64,000 bases of DNA from CAWAWP01 sp963841205. Its GTDB lineage: Bacteria; Chloroflexota; Ktedonobacteria; Ktedonobacterales; JADMIN01. How positions within the stretch are numbered: position 1 is the first letter of the stretch; each line of letters opens with the position of its first letter. Of the stretch, positions 45,172 to 53,052 are shown piece after piece. The position numbers and the translations under genes were made by a program. The stretch lies in NCBI GenBank assembly GCA_963841205.1, contig CAWJCH010000024.1:1-64000 (forward strand), given 5' to 3'. Below the pieces are notes generated by a model. The model did not search any database. It was not told the origin of the DNA and saw nothing but the letters and a program-made list of their open reading frames with translations.

Positions 45172-46065
45172 TTAAAAGGTGCGCTTCCCGGTGGCGGAAA
45201 GGGCGAGCTCGGTGGCGAGGATGGCGGTGCGGTTGGCGACGTCCAGGATGGGGTTGACCTCGACGAGATCGAGGCTGCTGAGCCGGCCCGATTCGGCGAC
45301 GATCTCCATGGCGAGGTGCGCTTCGCGGTAGGTGATGCCGCCCGGGACCGGGGTGCCGACGCCGGGCGCCTCGCGCGGGTCCATCACGTCCATGTCGAAG
45401 CTGACGTGCAGGCCGTTGGCGCCGTCGGTGGCGAGCGCGATCGCTTCGTGGGTGACGGCGGAGATGCCGCGCTCGTCGATCTCGGTCATCGTGCGAACGT
45501 TGACGCCGGCCTCGCGCAGCAGCCTCACCTCGCCGGCGTCGAGGTCGCGCGCGCCGACGATGACGACGCGACGCGGATCGAGGTGGGGCCCGGGGCTGGC
45601 GGCGTTGACGAGGCGCGGATCGCCGTAGCCACAGAGGGCCGCGAGGATCATGCCATGGATGTTGCCCGAGGGCGTCGTCTCGGTGGTATTGAAGTCAGCA
45701 TGGGCGTCGAACCAGATCACGCCGATGGGGCCGAGGGCGTCGGCAGCGCCGCTGATCGAGCCGAGGGCGATGCTGTGGTCGCCGCCGAGGGTGATCGGCA
45801 GCCGCCCCTCCGCGGCGCAGGCGCGGACGCGGTCGGCGAGGTCTTTGGTGGCGCCGACGATCTGGTCGAGGTATTTGAGCTTCGAGTCGCCGGGTTCGCG
45901 CGTGTCGGGGTGGGGAACGTGGACGACGCCGAGGTCGGTGACGTCATGCCCCAGCTCGCGCAGCTTCTCGCTGAGGTCGGCGTAGCGGATTGCGCTCGGC
46001 CCCATGTCCACGCCGCGCCGATCCGCGCCGAGATCCATCGGCGCGCCGATCAAGCTGATCTGCAT
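45172..46065 (-). CDS. rocF: arginase
   Basis: A 297-residue ureohydrolase that converts arginine to ornithine and urea in the cytoplasm. The binuclear manganese ligands are present: H97 in GGDHS, D120/H122/D124 in WFDAHADFN, and the FDMDVMDP pair near residue 225. The N-terminal IGAPMDLGADRRGVDMGP motif is that of true arginases of the RocF type, rather than agmatinase. GGAGG 7 bases upstream fixes the ATG at 46065, twelve codons inside the longer open frame. It lies divergent from the membrane-anchored protein at 46227. Confidence 0.93.
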   Translation of the reverse strand: MQISLIGAPMDLGADRRGVDMGPSAIRYADLSEKLRELGHDVTDLGVVHVPHPDTREPGDSKLKYLDQIVGATKDLADRVRACAAEGRLPITLGGDHSIALGSISGAADALGPIGVIWFDAHADFNTTETTPSGNIHGMILAALCGYGDPRLVNAASPGPHLDPRRVVIVGARDLDAGEVRLLREAGVNVRTMTEIDERGISAVTHEAIALATDGANGLHVSFDMDVMDPREAPGVGTPVPGGITYREAHLAMEIVAESGRLSSLDLVEVNPILDVANRTAILATELALSATGKRTF

Positions 46066-46154
46066 CGTCCAGCCTCCGCCGCTTCCACCCACCGACGCCA
46101 CCGCAGGGGCGTAGTATAGCGTCGCGCCACGGCAGTGTCCAGTGACGTGCGACG

Positions 46155-46183
46155 TTGACCCGGCAGCAAGCTCCCTTTATACT
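46155..46183 (+). promoter_or_regulatory. promoter of the gene at 46227
   Basis: TTGACC at 46155-46160 and TATACT at 46178-46183 with a 17-base spacer; transcription would start near 46190, giving a leader of about 37 bases. Confidence 0.6.
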
Positions 46184-46226
46184 GCGCTCGATTGTAGATC
46201 GCACGGGCGGGGAGGGAGATGGCTTC

Positions 46227-47570
46227 ATGGATGAACTAGAGTTTGAGATAAGCGCGACGGATACGGGGCAGCAGCGGAGCGTGCGCGCGCCGCGTGGGCC
46301 GCGGCTGCGGCGCCCGCCGCGGGCCGTGACGGTGGGGCTAATCGCCGCGTGCGTGGTGCTGGTGACGACGGGGCTGGCGCTGGCCCCGGTGCCGAACCTG
46401 TCGAGCAAGGTGAGCGTGCTGCTGCACGGGACGCCGGTGCCGCCGACGGCGACGCCGCGGATGGTGGCGGGCGGGAACCTTCTCTACGTCGAGGGTGGAC
46501 TTGCATCCCCCTGGGGGAAACTGACACTCAACGGGAAACCAGTCGCGCTCGAAGAACTCACAACTAGCGCCAACAACGGATATGCCAGTGCCTTGTTTCT
46601 GCAGCGTGGGACTAACACTATCGACTCCCACGCCGATCCATTTCCCGAGCTGCGCTGCCGCCTCAGCGTGCCGTCCAGTAATGATGACACCTGCCCACTC
46701 GACGCAAGCTACCCATTCCCTTCCGACCTCCCCAAGGGTGGCCCGCGTGCGTTGGATCTGAAGCCGACGCTGGATAAGCTGCCCTCCACCTCTCGTGCCA
46801 ATCTTATACAAGCCGTGAGCGCGTACCTGAGCCTGAGCAGCGGCCAGGCGACGGTGCAGCCGGGCGAGCGATATGTCAACGGCGCACGCCAGATCGTTTA
46901 CGCCGATCAGCAGCTTACGGCGACGTTCACGCAGGCGCTAGCGACGGCGGCATCGCCAACCTCGAACGGGTGCGCCACGCTCTGCATGCCGGTCCCGGAC
47001 GCCCAAACCGCCAGCGGAAACGTATCGGCGGTCGCCGATTTCGTGCTGGATGCGCACCTGACACAGTCCTTCATGTACGCGACGTCGGCAGGTCAACTTG
47101 TCGTTTCCGACGCACCAATCTCCCCTGGGCCTGCGCTGCCTAACGCGGACCTGGTAGCGCTGACGGTGACGTGGAACGGCGCCTGGCAGATCGCGCCGAA
47201 CGGCGTCTCGCAGCCGAGCTCGGCGGCCTGCGTAGCGGGAGCGACTGCGCTGACGCCATACCTCTTTGATCCGCGCTTTAGCCAGTATAACCAGCAGTCT
47301 AGCTACATAGGCGGGGAGATCACGTCGGCCAACCCCGCGGACGGCTGCGTCTTCCGTCTCGACACGTGGGGTGCCTACGGCGGGGCGTATACGCAGACGG
47401 CGAGCAACTACGTCCACGTCTTCTATCGCTTTGGGGTGGTGATGGTGGTGAATACCCCATCAGACGTCACGCGGGCGAGCTACGACTACGCCCTCCAGTC
47501 GCTGCCACTCGCCGATGACGCCGAGACGGCGCTGGCGCAGCAGATCGATGCGACGCAGCCGTATAGCTGA
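46227..47570 (+). CDS. membrane-anchored extracellular protein
   Basis: A 447-residue single-pass protein. Residues 1-38 are cytoplasmic and basic at the end (RGPRLRRPPR), followed by one membrane helix (AVTVGLIAACVVLVTTGLAL) and an outer domain of about 380 residues with a Pro/Thr linker (GTPVPPTATPR). The outer domain is rich in Ser, Ala and Thr, has six or more Cys (for example CATLCMPVPD) and no recognised fold. The ATG at 46227 has GGAGGGAG upstream. The type I layout resembles anti-sigma or surface proteins, but no anti-sigma motif is visible. Function unknown. Confidence 0.75.
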   Translation: MDELEFEISATDTGQQRSVRAPRGPRLRRPPRAVTVGLIAACVVLVTTGLALAPVPNLSSKVSVLLHGTPVPPTATPRMVAGGNLLYVEGGLASPWGKLTLNGKPVALEELTTSANNGYASALFLQRGTNTIDSHADPFPELRCRLSVPSSNDDTCPLDASYPFPSDLPKGGPRALDLKPTLDKLPSTSRANLIQAVSAYLSLSSGQATVQPGERYVNGARQIVYADQQLTATFTQALATAASPTSNGCATLCMPVPDAQTASGNVSAVADFVLDAHLTQSFMYATSAGQLVVSDAPISPGPALPNADLVALTVTWNGAWQIAPNGVSQPSSAACVAGATALTPYLFDPRFSQYNQQSSYIGGEITSANPADGCVFRLDTWGAYGGAYTQTASNYVHVFYRFGVVMVVNTPSDVTRASYDYALQSLPLADDAETALAQQIDATQPYS

Positions 47571-47720
47571 GGCGTTGGCGCCTTCGCGGGCATCGGCGAT
47601 CGGCATCGGGCATAAGGATGTAGCCTCGCACGGGCTGATTGGCACGGGAGGCCCTGCCCCTACGCTGGAGGGGCCGGCGAGGCGGCGAGGGATACATCAT
47701 TGACGTGTTGTTCGCCTGCG

Positions 47721-47731
47721 TGTGGTACAAT
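47721..47731 (+). promoter_or_regulatory. extended -10 promoter of pdxS
   Basis: TGGTACAAT at 47723-47731 is an extended -10 element. The only -35-like hexamer, TTGACG at 47700-47705, is 20 bases away, so the extended -10 probably does most of the work. The same TGNTACAAT is found before pdxT and the FHA-ABC gene. Confidence 0.5.
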
Positions 47732-47743
47732 CGGTCGCAAGGT

Positions 47744-47784
47744 GGCCTAGTGAATCGCGCGTATTTCGCGCATTGGACTAGGCC
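47744..47784 (+). promoter_or_regulatory. structured leader hairpin before pdxS
   Basis: GGCCTAGT (47744-47751) and ACTAGGCC (47777-47784) form a perfect 8-bp outer stem around an inner CGCGCG/CGCGC stem. It sits within the first ten bases or so of the predicted transcript, 56 bases before the pdxS start. It may protect the mRNA or regulate it. Confidence 0.45.
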
Positions 47785-47839
47785 AATTGTGAGCGGTGAG
47801 GCGCATGGACGCCTCGTTCAGCCTTGCGGAGGTTCTCCC

Positions 47840-48745
47840 ATGCCCAGCCAGAACGGCGCGACCCGACAGACCGGCACGGTCCAGGTGAAGCGCAGCTTCC
47901 CCGAGATGCTCAAGGGCGGCGTGATCATGGACGTCGTCAACGCGGAACAGGCCAAGATCGCCGAGGAGTCGGGCGCGTCGGCGGTGATGGCGCTTGAGCG
48001 CGTGCCGGCAGACATCCGGCGCGACGGCGGCGTGGCGCGCATGAGCGACCCCGAGCTGATCCTCGGCATCAAAGAGGCGGTCACCATCCCGGTGATGGCC
48101 AAGTGTCGCATCGGGCATTTCGTCGAGGCGGAGATCCTGCAGGCGCTGGGCGTGGACTGCGTCGACGAGTCCGAAGTGTTGACGCCGGCGGATGAGGCGT
48201 TCCACGTCAACAAGCACAGCTTCGAGATACCCTTCGTCTGCGGCGCGCGCGATCTCGGCGAGGCCTTGCGCCGCATCGGCGAGGGCGCGGCGATGATCCG
48301 CAGCAAGGGCGAGGCGGGCACTGGCAACATCGTCGAGGCGGTGCGGCACCTCCGCGCGATCACGGACGGCATCCGTCGCCTGACGATCCTGCCCGAAGAG
48401 GAGCTGATGGCCGAGGCCAAGAACCTCGGCGCGCCGTACGAGCTGGTGAAGGAGGTGCGCGACCTGGGCCGACTGCCGGTGGTGCTCTTCTGCGCGGGCG
48501 GCGTGGCGACCCCCGCCGATGCGGCGCTGGTCATGCGCCTCGGCTCGGACGGCGTCTTCGTCGGCTCGGGCATCTTCAAGTCGGCGGATCCGTTGCGGCG
48601 CGCGAAGGCGATCGTGAAGGCGACCACGCACTTCCAGGACGCGAAGATCCTCGCCGAGATCTCCGCCGGCCTGGGCGAGCCGATGCGCGGCCTGGAGATC
48701 GGCACGATCCCCTCGCCTGAGCTGATGGCCGCCCGCGGCTGGTAA
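47840..48745 (+). CDS. pdxS: pyridoxal 5'-phosphate synthase subunit PdxS
   Basis: A 301-residue (beta/alpha)8 synthase that joins ribose 5-phosphate, glyceraldehyde 3-phosphate and ammonia into PLP. The highly conserved blocks are all present: the N-terminal KRSFPEMLKGGVIMDVVN, the Schiff-base K88 in PVMAKCRIGHFVEA, the phosphate site GEAGTGNIVEAVRH, and LPVVLFCAGGVATPADAAL. GGAGG lies 7 bases before the ATG at 47840. The partner glutaminase pdxT follows 340 bases downstream with its own promoter. Function is certain. Confidence 0.97.
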   Translation: MPSQNGATRQTGTVQVKRSFPEMLKGGVIMDVVNAEQAKIAEESGASAVMALERVPADIRRDGGVARMSDPELILGIKEAVTIPVMAKCRIGHFVEAEILQALGVDCVDESEVLTPADEAFHVNKHSFEIPFVCGARDLGEALRRIGEGAAMIRSKGEAGTGNIVEAVRHLRAITDGIRRLTILPEEELMAEAKNLGAPYELVKEVRDLGRLPVVLFCAGGVATPADAALVMRLGSDGVFVGSGIFKSADPLRRAKAIVKATTHFQDAKILAEISAGLGEPMRGLEIGTIPSPELMAARGW

Positions 48746-49085
48746 CAGCGCTCCCTCCCCAGCAACCCTTCTACCGCCTGCACCCCCGCGAGCAGGAGCC
48801 TGCCGGGGGTGAGGTCTCTCCGCACGCTCCCCCGGCCCAGCAGAGAGAGAGGAGGCTCGAAGCGCACCGGGCCAGTCTTACCATTGCCCGTATCCCGGTA
48901 TGACACACCAGATGATAGGACTAATGGCGGCGGCACGCGGGACTGATTGGTCATGAAATCTGCCCGTGGGGTGCCCCTGTGCCTGTGATACAATGTGCCG
49001 CAGAAGCACAGCACGCCGGTCTCGGCACTCCTCCTGTAAGCGGCCAGCGTCCACGGCGCCGGTCGAAGGAAAGTGAGGCGTACTC
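48746..49085. other. pdxS-pdxT intergenic region
   Basis: A hairpin CACCCCC...GGGGGTG with an inner GCAGG/CCTGC (48781-48811) may end the pdxS transcript, though no U-tract follows. An extended -10 element for pdxT lies at 48986-48994. No gene is present. Confidence 0.45.
48986..48994 (+). promoter_or_regulatory. extended -10 promoter of pdxT
   Basis: TGATACAAT, matching the TGNTACAAT form seen before pdxS and the FHA-ABC gene. Transcription would begin near 49001, about 85 bases before the start codon. Confidence 0.45.
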
Positions 49086-49760
49086 TTGTTGACGACCTCC
49101 CACTCGTCGACCGGCGCTTCCGCGACTCCCCTCCGCATCGGCGTCCTCGCGTTGCAGGGCGACTTCCGCGAACACATCGCCGTTCTCCGCTCACTTGGCG
49201 CCCTGGCACATCCCGTGCGACTACCCGCTGACATCGACGACGTTGATGGATTGGTGATTCCGGGCGGTGAGAGCACGGTCATGGGCAAGCTCATGATCGA
49301 GTACGGCCTGGACGAGCCGTTGCGGCGTCGCATCGCCGAGGGCACGCCAGCTTGGGGCACCTGCGCGGGGCTGATCCTGCTGTCGCGCGAGACGGATAAC
49401 GCGCTCGCCGGGCAGCCACTGCTGGCCGCGATGGACATTCGCACGCGGCGCAACGCGTTCGGCGCGCAGCGAACGAGCTTCGAGGCCGACATCGCGGTGC
49501 CGGCGCTCGGCGATCCGCCGTTCCACGCGGTCTTCATCCGCGGACCCTCGGTGGAGTCCGTCGGCGCGGGCGTCGAGGTGCTGGCGCGGCTCGATGATGA
49601 AGCACGTACTATCGTGGCGGTCCGTCAGGGCGACCTGCTCGGCACCGCTTTCCATCCAGAGGTAACAGGAGATTCGCGCTTCCACGCGTACTTCCTCGAT
49701 CTCGTGCGTTCTGCCGCGGGCGCTCGATCGGGCCGTGTTGCACAGACGGCTACGGTCTAG
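49086..49760 (+). CDS. pdxT: pyridoxal 5'-phosphate synthase glutaminase subunit PdxT
   Basis: A 224-residue class I glutaminase that feeds ammonia to PdxS. Key parts: IGVLALQGDFREH at 18-30, the substrate loop PGGEST (59-64), the nucleophile C93 in GTCAG, and the His-Glu pair in FHPEVTGD (about H190, E192). The start is a TTG at 49086 by frame length; the exact codon is unsure since the family often begins near residue 16, and only a weak GGAAAGTGAGG is upstream. About 15 extra residues at each end do not disturb the fold. Confidence 0.95.
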   Translation: MLTTSHSSTGASATPLRIGVLALQGDFREHIAVLRSLGALAHPVRLPADIDDVDGLVIPGGESTVMGKLMIEYGLDEPLRRRIAEGTPAWGTCAGLILLSRETDNALAGQPLLAAMDIRTRRNAFGAQRTSFEADIAVPALGDPPFHAVFIRGPSVESVGAGVEVLARLDDEARTIVAVRQGDLLGTAFHPEVTGDSRFHAYFLDLVRSAAGARSGRVAQTATV

Positions 49761-49866
49761 CGATCCTCGGTGGCGCCCGACTGATCGGGGTTCCGGCGGT
49801 CCTGCTCCTCTCCGGCGCGAGCCGGGGGGAGTTCCAAGGTCCGCGCAAGGGGGGTGGCTTCGCCGG

Positions 49867-51045
49867 ATGATTCGTCCCATCCCAGACTTCAGCCTGCTGC
49901 CCGGCATCGTCTATGCACTCGACGCCCGCTCCCGAGCGCACTCGCGTGAGTTCGCCAACTTCGTCATCGCTCCGGAATCGACCGAGCCCCGGAGCCGCCT
50001 CGGCGCCTTCATGAGCACGCTCAAGCCCGTCGCCCCCACCACCGTGCATACCTGGATCTGCGAGGACCGCTGGACGCTGCTCGGTCTCGCGCAAGCGCGC
50101 TCGCGGCCCGGCGCCGAGGCCTGGGATCTCACCTACCTCTGCGCCATGACCTCCCCCGGTGGCCACGAGCCGGCCGTCGATCCCAACGACGTGCTCGGCC
50201 AATTGGTCGCGCGGGCGCTCGATGCGGCGATCATGCGCGGCGTGCATCGCTTCTTCGCCCGGATCGAGGACGAGCGCCCCGAACTGGAGATCTTCTCGCG
50301 GCTGGGCTTCCAGCGCTACGCCCGCGAGCTGACCTACGGGTTGCCGAGCGCCGCCGAGGGACTGGCCGCGCTGCGCGAGTACGGATCCCGTCCCGTGCCG
50401 CCGCTCGACGACGAGGGCACGACGGAGAGGCCGTCTCCGTTCAGGATGGTCGATCCGGCGAAGCTCCCGATCCGCCCGTGGCACCGGCACGATGAGTGGG
50501 GCCTGACACGCCTCTACGACGCCGCGACGCCGCGACGGGTGCAGATCGCGGAAAGCCTCACCAACGACGAGTTCGTCGCCACGCGTGCCGGCGGCGGACG
50601 AACGTGGCGCTTACCCCTGCTGGAACCCTCGACGGTCGCGTATGTCTGCGACCGGGGCGACCGGCTTGGCGGTTGGTTGCGGCTGCGCTACGGGCGCGGT
50701 GCCCAGCCGCATCAGCTCTGGCTGATGACGCATCCCGACGATCCTGACGTGGGACCGGCGCTGGTCCGACTCGGCCTCGAGGCCTTGGCCCGCGAGCCGG
50801 AGCGGCCCATCCTGTGTCAGGCGCGTGAGTACGAAGGGCCAGCGATAGACGCGCTGCGCGCCGCCGGCTTCACCTCCGGTCCCGCGCACGCTCTGTTGGT
50901 CCGTCACCTCACGCTGCGGGCCCTGCGGAGGCGAGAGGCGCCCGCGTTGGAGCCGTTAGTCGTCTATGGCGTGAAGGGGCTCGGCTCCGCCCCGACACGC
51001 CTCAGCAAAGGTGAAAAGACCCATTATGCAGCACGTGATCACTGA
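49867..51045 (+). CDS. GNAT-like protein, two-domain
   Basis: A 392-residue protein composed of two GNAT-like halves. The first half has WTLLGLAQARSRPGAEAWDL and an acetyl-CoA-like segment with LEIFSRLGFQRYARELTYGL. The second half shows WHRHDEWGLTRLYDAATP, LGGWLRLRYGRGAQPHQLWL and IDALRAAGFTSGPAHALLVRH. The Q/RxxGxG loop is weak, so acetyl transfer is not assured. The ATG at 49867 is used; no strong ribosome site. The end overlaps the start of the R3H ATPase gene by about 20 bases, so the two are co-expressed. Confidence 0.7.
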   Translation: MIRPIPDFSLLPGIVYALDARSRAHSREFANFVIAPESTEPRSRLGAFMSTLKPVAPTTVHTWICEDRWTLLGLAQARSRPGAEAWDLTYLCAMTSPGGHEPAVDPNDVLGQLVARALDAAIMRGVHRFFARIEDERPELEIFSRLGFQRYARELTYGLPSAAEGLAALREYGSRPVPPLDDEGTTERPSPFRMVDPAKLPIRPWHRHDEWGLTRLYDAATPRRVQIAESLTNDEFVATRAGGGRTWRLPLLEPSTVAYVCDRGDRLGGWLRLRYGRGAQPHQLWLMTHPDDPDVGPALVRLGLEALAREPERPILCQAREYEGPAIDALRAAGFTSGPAHALLVRHLTLRALRRREAPALEPLVVYGVKGLGSAPTRLSKGEKTHYAARDH

Positions 51046-52783
51046 CGATCTGGCCGTCCTCTTGGCCGTCCTGCCACCTCGTGTGCATGAGGCCATCGCC
51101 GCCCTTCCCGATCGCGGCGACTTGCTTGAGATCGTCCTCGACCTCGGTCGCCCCGCGGAAGGCCGTTTTCCTGATCGAGAAGTGATCCTGAGCGATACAG
51201 CCATTACGGAGGAGGACATCGCGTACACGGTGGGGCGCATCGGGGCGTTCGGGGAGGACAACCGGGCGGGGATCGGGGGGACGCTGCACCGCATCAGCGC
51301 GCTGCGCAACCGGCGGGGGGCGGTGGTGGGGCTGACCTGCCGCGTGGGGCGCGCCGTGCGCGGCACGGTGGCGCTGATCCGCGACGTGGTCGAGCAGGGG
51401 CGCAGCATCCTGATCCTGGGGCGGCCGGGGGTGGGCAAGACGACGCTGCTGCGCGAGGCGGCGCGCGTGCTGGCCGACGAGCTGGGCAAAAGGGTGGTGG
51501 TGGTCGACACGAGCAACGAGATCGCCGGCGACGGCGACGTGCCGCACCCCGGCATCGGGCGCGCGCGGCGCATGCAGGTGGCGCGGCCGGCGGCGCAGCA
51601 CGCCGTCATGATCGAGGCGGTCGAGAACCACATGCCCGAGGTGGTGGTGATCGACGAGATCGGCACGGAGTTGGAGGCCCTCGCGGCGCGGACCATCGCC
51701 GAGCGGGGGGTGCAGCTGGTGGGCACGGCGCACGGGCGCACGCTGGACAACCTGCTGGCCAACCCGACGCTCTCCGACCTGGTCGGCGGCATCCAGGCGG
51801 TGACGCTGGGCGACGAGGAGGCGCGCCGCCGCGGCACCCAGAAGACGGTGCTCGAGCGCAAGCAGCCCCCCACCTTCGACGTCCTCATCGAGCAGCAGAG
51901 CTGGCGCCAGGTGATCGTCCACAAGGACGTCGCCGAGGCGGTCGACGACCTGCTGCGCGGGCACGCGCCAGTGGCGGAGCTGCGCGAGCGCGACGATCAG
52001 GATCACGTCACCGTGCGGCGCATCGTCGTCCAGCCGGAGAACACCACCTCCGCACAGGCCGGCGACGTGCTGCACCGCGACTTCGACGAGTTCACCCAGC
52101 CAGATCGCCGCGACCGGCAGGGCGGTCGCGGCGACATGCGCCAGATTCGCGCGCTGCACGACCCGCGTCGCGCGCACGAGCCAGAGCCGTTCTTCGCCGA
52201 CGAGGACGACGAGGACCTGGACGTCGAGGTCGCGGAACCAACCGGCACGATGGGCGCCCCCGCGCGGCCCGGACTCGGCACGAGCGCAGTGCGCCGTCGC
52301 AAGATGCGCATCTATCCGTTCGGGGTGAGCCGCGAACGGTTGGAGCAGTCCGCCAAGTACCTCCGCGTGCCCGTGGAGATCTCGCGCGACCAGAACGACG
52401 CCGACGCGGTGATCGCGCTGAAGACGCTCTACCGCCGCCAGCCGGAGCAGCTCCGCGCGGCCGAGAGCGTGCGCAAGCCGATCTACGTGTTGCGGACGAA
52501 CACCGTGGCGCAGATGTCGGAGTGCCTGGCGCGCATCTTCGAGCTGCGCGACACCGAGGCGGCGGCGACCAGCGGTGATCCCTCCAACGCGGTGACACAG
52601 GTGCGCCAGCAGACCGAGGACGCGATCCACGCGGTACTCAACGGCAACCGCCGCGAGGTGGAGCTGCCGCCGCAGAACGCCTACCTGCGCCGCATGCAGC
52701 ACGAGATCGCCGGTCGCTACAACCTGGAGTCGCGCAGCCGTGGCCGCGAGCCGAACCGCCGCGTCCAAATCTTCGGCCGCTAG
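51026..52783 (+). CDS. AAA ATPase with R3H domain (SpoIIIAA/Ycf45-like)
   Basis: A 585-residue single-stranded nucleic-acid-binding ATPase of the Ycf45/SpoIIIAA group. Walker A is GRPGVGKT (132-139), Walker B is VVVIDEIG near residue 210, and LVGTAHGRTLDNLL follows as a sensor-like segment. A long acidic linker (DEDDEDLDVEVAE) leads to a region typical of Chloroflexota and cyanobacteria (MRIYPFGVSRERLEQSA). The R3H domain is at the end (LPPQNAYLRRMQHEIAGRYN, then RGREPNRRVQIF). The ATG at 51026 is preferred to GTG 51011, which would overlap its AAAGG site. Its cellular role is unknown; RNA or ssDNA handling is likely. Confidence 0.88.
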   Translation: MQHVITDDLAVLLAVLPPRVHEAIAALPDRGDLLEIVLDLGRPAEGRFPDREVILSDTAITEEDIAYTVGRIGAFGEDNRAGIGGTLHRISALRNRRGAVVGLTCRVGRAVRGTVALIRDVVEQGRSILILGRPGVGKTTLLREAARVLADELGKRVVVVDTSNEIAGDGDVPHPGIGRARRMQVARPAAQHAVMIEAVENHMPEVVVIDEIGTELEALAARTIAERGVQLVGTAHGRTLDNLLANPTLSDLVGGIQAVTLGDEEARRRGTQKTVLERKQPPTFDVLIEQQSWRQVIVHKDVAEAVDDLLRGHAPVAELRERDDQDHVTVRRIVVQPENTTSAQAGDVLHRDFDEFTQPDRRDRQGGRGDMRQIRALHDPRRAHEPEPFFADEDDEDLDVEVAEPTGTMGAPARPGLGTSAVRRRKMRIYPFGVSRERLEQSAKYLRVPVEISRDQNDADAVIALKTLYRRQPEQLRAAESVRKPIYVLRTNTVAQMSECLARIFELRDTEAAATSGDPSNAVTQVRQQTEDAIHAVLNGNRREVELPPQNAYLRRMQHEIAGRYNLESRSRGREPNRRVQIFGR

Positions 52784-52813
52784 CCGCGCATAACGCGCCA
52801 ACGTAGTCCTACT

Positions 52814-52849
52814 GGGAGGGTGCCGCGCCCCGGTGCCCTCCCTCTTTTT
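52814..52849 (+). terminator. intrinsic terminator after the R3H ATPase gene
   Basis: GGGAGGGTGCC pairs with GGTGCCCTCCC (two G-U pairs) and is followed by TCTTTTT, 31 bases after the stop codon. This is the clearest intrinsic terminator in the window. Confidence 0.85.
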
Positions 52850-52941
52850 GTGCATCAAGCCGTCTTCGCCGTGCTGGCGCTGGAGAGCGAGCCGGTAGAT
52901 CCGCGCCTCTAACGTTCTCAACGTGCGACACTAGCGTGCTC

Positions 52942-52950
52942 TGTTACAAT
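52942..52950 (+). promoter_or_regulatory. extended -10 promoter of the FHA-ABC gene
   Basis: TGTTACAAT, the third instance of the TGNTACAAT form. Transcription would begin near 52957, about 95 bases before the start codon. Confidence 0.45.
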
Positions 52951-53052
52951 CGTTCTGGTGCGCACTCAGTAAGCATGCATGGTTGGCCCATTCCGCGCGC
53001 AGCCCACACTCCCAATGTGCCAGATTGCCAGAGTTGCCCGAGAGGTGACGCC

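Noticed and set aside
51002..52921. Minus-strand 639-codon frame
   Set aside because: Antisense shadow of the R3H ATPase gene.
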